64,000 bases of DNA from Gnetum montanum (taxonomy: Eukaryota > Streptophyta > Gnetopsida > Gnetales > Gnetaceae), in the NCBI GenBank assembly GCA_015680685.1, contig MNCI01022386.1:381787-445786 (forward strand), in the 5' to 3' direction. The notes under the pieces were generated by a model. That model was not told the DNA's origin. It made no database searches and was given only the letters and a program-made list of their open reading frames with translations. The position numbers were made by a program, and so were the translations under genes. Numbering within the stretch: position 1 is the first letter of the stretch; each line of letters opens with the position of its first letter. Below, piece after piece: positions 57,284 to 64,000 of the stretch.

Positions 57284-59640
57284 ATGTCTCCTTCTTCTTA
57301 TGAAAGTGTTTCACCAACTAGGTTTGGTACCATGAGTAATCAAAGGCAAGGTGCACAAGATGATCCGCTAGTGCCCCAACAATTTCGCATGATATATGCT
57401 TAACTTGATGAGTATGTACTAGATTTTACCTTTATCCTCCACCAGGATAGATAGCTGCGATGGCATGATTTAGAAGGTAACATAGTGTTACCTCTTGATT
57501 GCTCAATCTTGGACATGCTTCTTTGTGCTCTCACATGAATTGGTATGCAGCACTTACAATCAGAGTACGTTGTGCATGAACAAGATTCAAGAGATTATCT
57601 ATCCATGGAGGCACAACACTAGAGGGATCTACAATAGAAGAGACATTATGAATCTGTGAAGGGGAAGTGGTCTTAGGATGTCTTGTATGTCCTAAGTAAA
57701 AAAAACGATGGTGAACTTGTCTTGGGAGGTTTTCCACAAAATGATGTTCCTCTCTTTAACTTCAATCAAGGAGATGGGTATCAGAATCTTCACTCAACTA
57801 TTCATAACCCAAGTTCTAGTACCAATGAATATAAAGGGTCTGAAAAAGGAACATGAATGCATGATAATGATGGACATCACAATCGTAACTATGACCGAGG
57901 CTACAACCACCGAAGAGAGGGTGGTAGGCACCAACATGGTGCTAGTCCTTCTTCCTCTTCACCTTCATCATCTTCTTCCTCCTCTCCTTCAGGATCTAAA
58001 CATAGTTGCGGAGAGTAAGACCATGAGAACAATGGTAGGCGAAATAGAAATCACTGACAAAATAATAGAGAAAGGGGATGAGGGCATTCCAGAGAGACCC
58101 ATCACGAAAGAAGGGAAAGTAGGGAACAACATAGGCATCATAAACACCATAGGCAACATGATCATGACAAACCCCTACTTACCACCCAAAGTATGTTAAA
58201 TATAATAGAGGTTGTTAGGATACCAACAAGGCATTAGAAAGATAGTAGGATCAAAATACTAGACATGAATAACATCCCACGATTTAAAGGGGGATACAAT
58301 GTTGATCCTCAAAACCATTTACAAGCATTCCATAATGCATGTGCCTTGCAGAATATAGAAAATGAGTGGCAAAAGCTAAAGTGGTTTTCACGTACATTGA
58401 TTAAGGAAGCAAAAAGCTAGTACTAGTCCTTAGAACTAGAATCCATTCATCAATGAAGTACCATGTTGGAGTTATTTAACGATAAGTATCAAATGTACTC
58501 TCGAGTGTCCAACCTACATAAGCAAATCCAAGGATGAAAACAAGGAGGACATGAATCCTTGGATGCTACCATAGGCTAATATTATTCATTATTACATCAT
58601 TGCCCTGGCCATGGTTATTCACAAAAGGAATAACTATGTCATCTCATAGATGGGCTTAGGAACAAAATGCAAGAACCCTTGGGACTTATACCCAAGGAAG
58701 GCTATATGAGCTCAGAGCCCATCAAATACAAAGATTGTTGGAGCAAGTTGCCAAAGAAGAAGATGAGTTGAGGAAAAGAGAAAGTACGAAGGAGTACAAA
58801 AGAGATCCTTCTCTCTGAAAGAAGAAAATTAGATTTTGCAAAGATGAAAAAGAGTCACCACTTGAGGAGATGGTGAATAGAAGACTTTTCCCAATTAAAA
58901 ATTTGCACAAGAAGTATCAGCAAAGGTGGATCAAATGTGGAACTCCCTAGATGACAAATTTTAAACTGTTCTAAAAATAGTAGATGAGTCTAGAGAACAA
59001 AGTAGTGACTGAGAGAGAAGAAAAAAGAAAGAAGCTAAGTATGCACGTAACAAGGGTAAGGGCAAGTTTTCCATCATTGAAGAGGTTTGGATTCAAACAC
59101 AGATAATGATGGTGGATGCAAGATTTTCCAATATGATCATCCTAAGGGATGTTGCCCAGTAGTATCACATCTACAAGAGTCTGGGATGTATGCACTAAAC
59201 CCATGATTAAATAGATGACAAACACCCAGAAGGTTACCTTATCCTTAAGGTAATCCAAGGTAGTTCCACCAACCCTTGGCATATTATCCGAGTGGAGCTC
59301 CACCACAACCATATAAATAGTATCAACAATGGCAACATCCACAGTCATGGGGAATGCCACTACCATGTCAACAGTACCCTTACCGTCAACTTGACCCATA
59401 CAAGTATTACGTCTAGTAGCCAATCTCTCCACGTGACTCTACTAGTCATGATGCTCTCCAACCTCACTATTAGACCCCCGAGTGCTATAGAAATTCTTCT
59501 AAGGGTGATGCTCCACATACACACTACCCTTCTCATCTATCTACATCTCTTCCACCATGATCTCAATTACCACCTACTCCAACTATGCAAGGCAAGCTTC
59601 TTGCCCAACCGTGGCAACGTAATGCTATAAGGGCTGTTAA
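57284..59640 (+). pseudogene. Degenerate gag of element H
   Basis: Starts at ATG 57284 (MSPSSYESVSP). FTFILHQD is followed by stops where sister copies have Gln. A Ser-run and an Arg/His/Glu-rich basic region lie at about 57860-58190; a different frame is open here for 163 codons (57708-58199), which I treat as a by-product. The Retrotrans_gag-like domain is at about 58260-58660 (NACALQNIENEWQKLKW, LELFNDKYQMYSRVSNL). A charged segment (58740-59110), a Cys/His motif and a Pro/Thr/His-rich tail follow. Frames shift several times. Confidence 0.83.
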
Positions 59641-59799
59641 TCTTCAACCTATTATTGGTTCAAACAACCAATAAAAGAAGATACCTTTCTTTTGATCCAA
59701 TAGTCCAACCAAGTCTTTACAACCACAAGCAGCTAAATATCCAAACACCTCATCATCATTCGAATCTTCGGAGCTTCCTTCAAATCAAAAATCGCATTC

Positions 59800-62700
59800 A
59801 ATGCACACTTTCATGTTAACTCATGCCATCACTAATTGGATTAAAGCTGGCCATCTTCCTAAAAAATTTTCTAATCCTAGAAGTCCTCTTATTTATTTGC
59901 AAATCGCTAGAAATGAGCCTTGTAAAGCTCTTTTGAATTCAGGTTCTGGTGTTAATTTGATCTTCCAAGAAATGTATAAAGCCTAGAACCTACCTCCACT
60001 AAAGAAGAGTAACATTTTTTTAGAGTTGGCCAACCAGTCCATCACTATTCCGTTGGGACTAGTGGAACACATTATCACCACTGTTTGTGGGTGGTCGTAT
60101 CCAACCAATTTCCTAATGATCCAAGTCAACAACTGCATGGGGGACTTCCCAATCATAATGGAAAGAGTATGGCTAAGCATGATTGATGTGTGCCTAGGAA
60201 TACATAATCTTTCTCTAGAAATATCAAAAGAAAATGCATTCAGAAAGATCGAGAAGAAGAAATTTCCATGCATCGCATACAGTGACATAGGGTGCAACTC
60301 TATGAAAAAGTCCTAGTTTGTACAACGCTCAAACATGTAACTAGTGTGCACAAGTATCTGACATACAAAGATGCCTGTATGTAGTAGCCACAAGATAGGA
60401 AGGCACTCCATGGCTGACAGCTGACCTAGAGAACAATTCAACTTTATGCATGGAACCAACTGAAAACTTGACTTGTGCCTACATCGATAGCATAGATGCA
60501 TTAGAGCAAGTCCATCACCAACTTCCAAGTACTGACACCAAAGATATCAACTAGGGGAAGTTGGAAATCCCTGACAAGTTCAAGAAAGATCCCCTTGAAT
60601 TAAAATTGTTGCCCATCGGTATGGAGTATGCATTTCTCAAGAATGGAAAATTGATAATCATTAATGCTAAGCTCGCTCCTCAACAAAAAGAAAGACTACT
60701 GAAGATGGTAAAAAATGATCAAAAGCCTTTTCTTGGTCATATCCCAAATTAACTAGAAGAGATCCTAGGATATGCCAAAATATAATTTACACTAACCCCT
60801 CTATGAATCCTCGACGACAACTGCAAAGACGACTGAACCCAAAGCTTAAGCAAGTAGTTAAGGAAGAAATTGAACAACTTTGAAGGCCTGGTTCATCTAC
60901 CCCATTGCTGACAGTGAATGGGTTAGTCCATTAGTGATTGTGCCTAAAAAGGATGGTAAATGGAGAGTGTGTATATACTTTAGGTTATTAAACATGGCAA
61001 CATTTAAAGATCATTTCCCATTGTCATTCATTGACCAAGTCTTAGATACCATTGCAGGGCATTGTTATTATAGTTTTCTGGATGGTTACAGTGGGTACAA
61101 TCAAATCCAAATACCACCAGAAGACCAAGCCAAAACTACATTCACGAGTCTTTGAGGGACATTTGCATATAGGAAGATGTCGTTTGTCTTGTGCAATGCT
61201 CCAGCAACATTTCAATGTTTGGTTATCAGTATATTTCAGCAAGAAATAGGGAATGGTATGGAGGTTTTTATGGATGATTTCTCCACCTATAGAGTAAAAT
61301 TTAAACAAGCATTGGATCGATTAGAGAAAGTGTTGAAATAATTTTTTGAAACCAACCTAAGGCTCAATTCACAGAAAAGCCACTTAATGGTCCAAGAGGG
61401 CATTGTATTAGGGCATAAAATTTCACAAATAGGGAAAGAAGTAGATCTTGAAAAAATTAAATTCATCCAAGGAATCACTTGTCAACTGGAAATTGTAAAA
61501 GATGTTTGAACATTCCTTAGACATACTAGCTATTATAGAAGTTTCATTTATAACTTTTCAAAGATTGCAAAACTGTTGGTAGAATTAACGAAAAAGGACG
61601 TACCCTTTAAATGGACCAAGGAATGTGAGTTAGCTTTCCAAACCTTGAAGCAAAAGCTTGTAGAAACACCCATTCTACAAGCTCCTCACTAGTCCAAACC
61701 ATTTCATATAATGATTGAAGCATCCAATTTTTCTTTAGGAGTTGTACTTACATAGTTAGATGACCACAAACATCCCTATTACATCCACTATGCAAGTCGA
61801 AGCATTACTAGTGCACAACTCAACTATACCACAATAGAAAAAGAGTTAATGGGCATGGTGTTTGCACTAGAGAAATTTAGGCACTATGTATTAGGCTATA
61901 AGGTATTTGTACATACAGATCATAGTGCAATTTGGTTCCTTATGAATAAGCCAATAGTGAGCCTTTGCATCATACAATGTCTTTTGACCTTGCAAGTGTT
62001 CAATCTTATGATGGTAGATCATAAGGGCAATGAGAATGTTGTTGCTAATCATTTATCTCGGTTGCAATGGGACGAGGAAAAATACCCAATTTCTAATTGC
62101 TTCCCTAATGAACTATTCTTTGTAGGTGTAATAAATAATTAATCACCCACAAATACAAATTGGTATAGTAGCATTCTTACTTATCTTCTTACACAAGAAA
62201 CACCACAAGGGCTAGACATTAGAAAGAAACAACAATTTTTCCACCAAGTGAAACATTTCATGGAAATCAACAAACACCTTTACAAGGTGTGTTCCAATGG
62301 CTTGACTTGATGGTGTGTTCCCGATACAAATCAATTGCGAGTTCTCCAAGATGCTCATGAGGGCCCTTGTGGGGGGTTCATTACGCTAGAAGACAAATAG
62401 TGATTAAAATCTTACTTGCAGGATATTATTGGCCTACACTATTTCAGGACGCCCATCATTTTGTCCAATCTTGTGAGCGCTGCCAACGTGATGGGGAATG
62501 ACTGCTAGAATGGAGGATCCACAACAATGGATTCAACCCTTAGAATCCTTCAACATATGGGGTATTGATTTTATGGGGCCTATTACTCCAATGTTTAATG
62601 GGAAAGCATACATTATTGTTACTATTGATTATTTTACAAAATGGGTAGAAGCAACCACTATTACTGACTATACATCATCTACTACTACATGATTTTTTTA

Positions 62701-63441
62701 ACAAAAAATCATAAATAGGTTTGACCTACCTCGTGCACTTATTTCTGATAATGGTACACATTTTATAGGTGCAACTTCTCAAAAGTTGATGCAATGCTTA
62801 GGAGTTGAGCATAAATTGACTATACCATATCATCCTCAAGCAAATGGTCAAGCCAAAGTCACCAATAGAAAAATCACAAAAATTTTAACATGAACCATTA
62901 ATATGGATAAGACTGGAGCACCGAACTAAACGATGCTCTTTGGGCCTACTGCTCCACATGGAAACTCCCTATAGGCTATTCTCTCTATGAGTTATTGTAC
63001 GGTAAACTTCCAACACTTCCCATCCAAGCTGAGCTCCGTACACTATCTACAACATGTGACCTTAACCTTGACCTCGGTCTAGCACAGAAATAATGGTTAA
63101 TAAATCTTAACTTGCTACATGAAAATAAATTAGCTGCCCTATCATCCAATGAACTACACAAGGTCTTCAACAAACAATGTCATGACCTAAGAATTAGAAA
63201 AGTAAAATACCAACCAAGAGATAGGGTTCTTTATTGGAACCTTGCACATGTGCCACAATGAACTAAATTTCAAATGTTGTGGGAAGGACCTTATATCATT
63301 CATGAAACTTTTCCTTCAGGGTCCATGATGATCTATAAACCTGAAAGCCCGAATAAGAAATTATTGGTTAACATCCAGCAAACCAAACCTTTCCATGAGC
63401 CCAAAATGCCTAGTACTAGCACTACCTCTGTTGATGGATAG
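59800..63441 (+). pseudogene. Degenerate pol of element H
   Basis: Protease: ALLNSGSGVNLI (about 59925), with the catalytic Asp changed to Asn; open stretch 60026-60316. RT: about 60860-61500 with SEWVSPLVIVPKKDGKWRV, FLDGYSGYNQIQ and VFMDDFSTY (near 61265). RNase H: about 61690-62080, including KVFVHTDHSAIWFL and ENVVANHLSRLQW. Integrase: finger with HHFVQSCERCQRDG near 62455-62495, WGIDFMGPITPMF (62557-62595), second Asp in ISDNGTHF (about 62745) and ANGQAKV (62840), in which the catalytic Glu has become Lys. C-terminal block to 63441. TAG codons at 61690 and 61753 are shared with other copies. Confidence 0.9.
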
Positions 63442-64000
63442 CCTTGCTCATTATTTTGGATCTCCTCCTTTCAACTCAGTCATGGGGGAGATGGCCACCA
63501 ATGCTAATTATTCTAAGCCCTCTATTTCTTTTGTTTTGTTTTGTTTTACACATTTTTCATTTTTACTTATTTTTTATTTTACACCATCATTAACATTTTT
63601 ATTATTTCTTTCTCTTTTCATTTTGTTTGATTTATTCTCACTCGTCACATAATAAGTGCTCATGATGGTAGGTTGTACTATAATGGTGTTGATTGCTAAT
63701 GTTTGGTTTTTACCTTTGACTTTTAATGTTGATGCTAAGATATGGTTTCTTTTGATAAAACAAGTAATAAGTCCATGTCATCCATTCATCTATTCAACTC
63801 TATAGTCTCCCTTTGTTTTGGAAATGTACTATTCCTTTTTTCTAATCAAACCTATTAATGAATTTGTGGCTTGGTATTTTTCAAATTGAGGAAAGATTCA
63901 AATGGATTGAAAAGGGTATGACTTCAAAAGAATTCGACACATTTGTGTTGACTATTCTCTTGGGTACTTGGATGATTTTCATAGGTTTTCTACCCTTCCA
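63442..64000 (+). other. Start of 3' non-coding region of element H
   Basis: Contains the conserved polypurine ATGGGGGAGATGG (63482-63494), followed by T-rich sequence that matches the post-pol region of E (22590 onward) in order and wording. The window ends before the polypurine tract and 3' LTR. Confidence 0.75.

Larger units (their letters stand above)
46471..64000 (+). mobile_element. Element H: Athila-like retrotransposon, split by I, runs off window end
   Basis: Plus-strand order: 5' LTR part 1 (46471-46618), inserted element I (46619-56470), 5' LTR part 2 (56471-57147), PBS, gag (57284-about 59640), pol (about 59800-63441) and the start of the 3' non-coding region. The 3' LTR would lie beyond 64000. 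The GATATC-type U3 and gag start relate it to A, G and I. Confidence 0.92.

Noticed and set aside
57708-58199. 163-codon ORF overlapping gag of H, with a 169-codon counterpart in A (1156-1665 minus)
   Set aside because: It is the shifted frame of the Arg/His/Glu-rich gag region. That codon composition gives few stops in this frame. The established gag frame, open in element I over the same region, explains the conservation.

Overview
The window is repeat-rich plant nuclear DNA, most likely from a seed plant with a very large genome. A conifer or other gymnosperm is my best guess, inferred from old, deeply nested LTR retrotransposons and one small intron-containing gene. I did not identify a species. 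About 85% of the window is degenerate Ty3/gypsy retrotransposon sequence of an Athila-like lineage. The support for that is an 18-nt primer-binding site complementary to tRNA-Asp in seven copies, LTRs beginning TGATGA and ending TCATCA, gag-PR-RT-RNaseH-IN order, an FMDD reverse-transcriptase box, and a third ORF between pol and the 3' LTR in two copies. No gag or pol copy is intact. Three LINE fragments are also present.

Layout. 1-3063: element A (minus; gag, PBS, 5' LTR; its 3' part lies outside the window). 3064-8348: the only stretch without recognisable transposons. It holds one apparently intact host gene, a two-exon thioredoxin-like protein of the Clot/TXNDC17 type (minus, 7302-7851). 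8349-29470: element B (minus; 3' LTR and third ORF), split inside the third ORF by element C (10648-27361, minus), which is itself split inside gag by element E (15433-25455, plus). 29570-39106: element D (plus; pol, internal promoter-like block, third ORF, 3' LTR), placed back to back with B. 39137-41195: elements F (plus) and G (minus), reduced to 5' LTRs facing each other. 41196-45925: LINE fragments, two on minus separated by a 5-N gap and one on plus. 46471-64000: element H (plus), whose 5' LTR is split by the complete element I (46619-56470, minus) with a perfect CTCTT target duplication.

How the parts relate. In each retrotransposon gag would form the particle, and protease, RT, RNase H and integrase would copy and insert it. 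The role of the third ORF is unknown. All copies carry stops or frameshifts, so they are fossils. The most interesting structure is in the LTR U3 regions. Every element has an array of 6-bp palindromic or near-palindromic cores spaced at 14 bp, upstream of a TATA box. The core sequence differs by subfamily (GATATC, ATCGAT/GTCAAC or GATGTC-like) but the spacing is kept. A sixth-core-poor but equally spaced version of this array, with its own TATA box, stands inside element D just upstream of the third ORF, which suggests a second promoter for that ORF.
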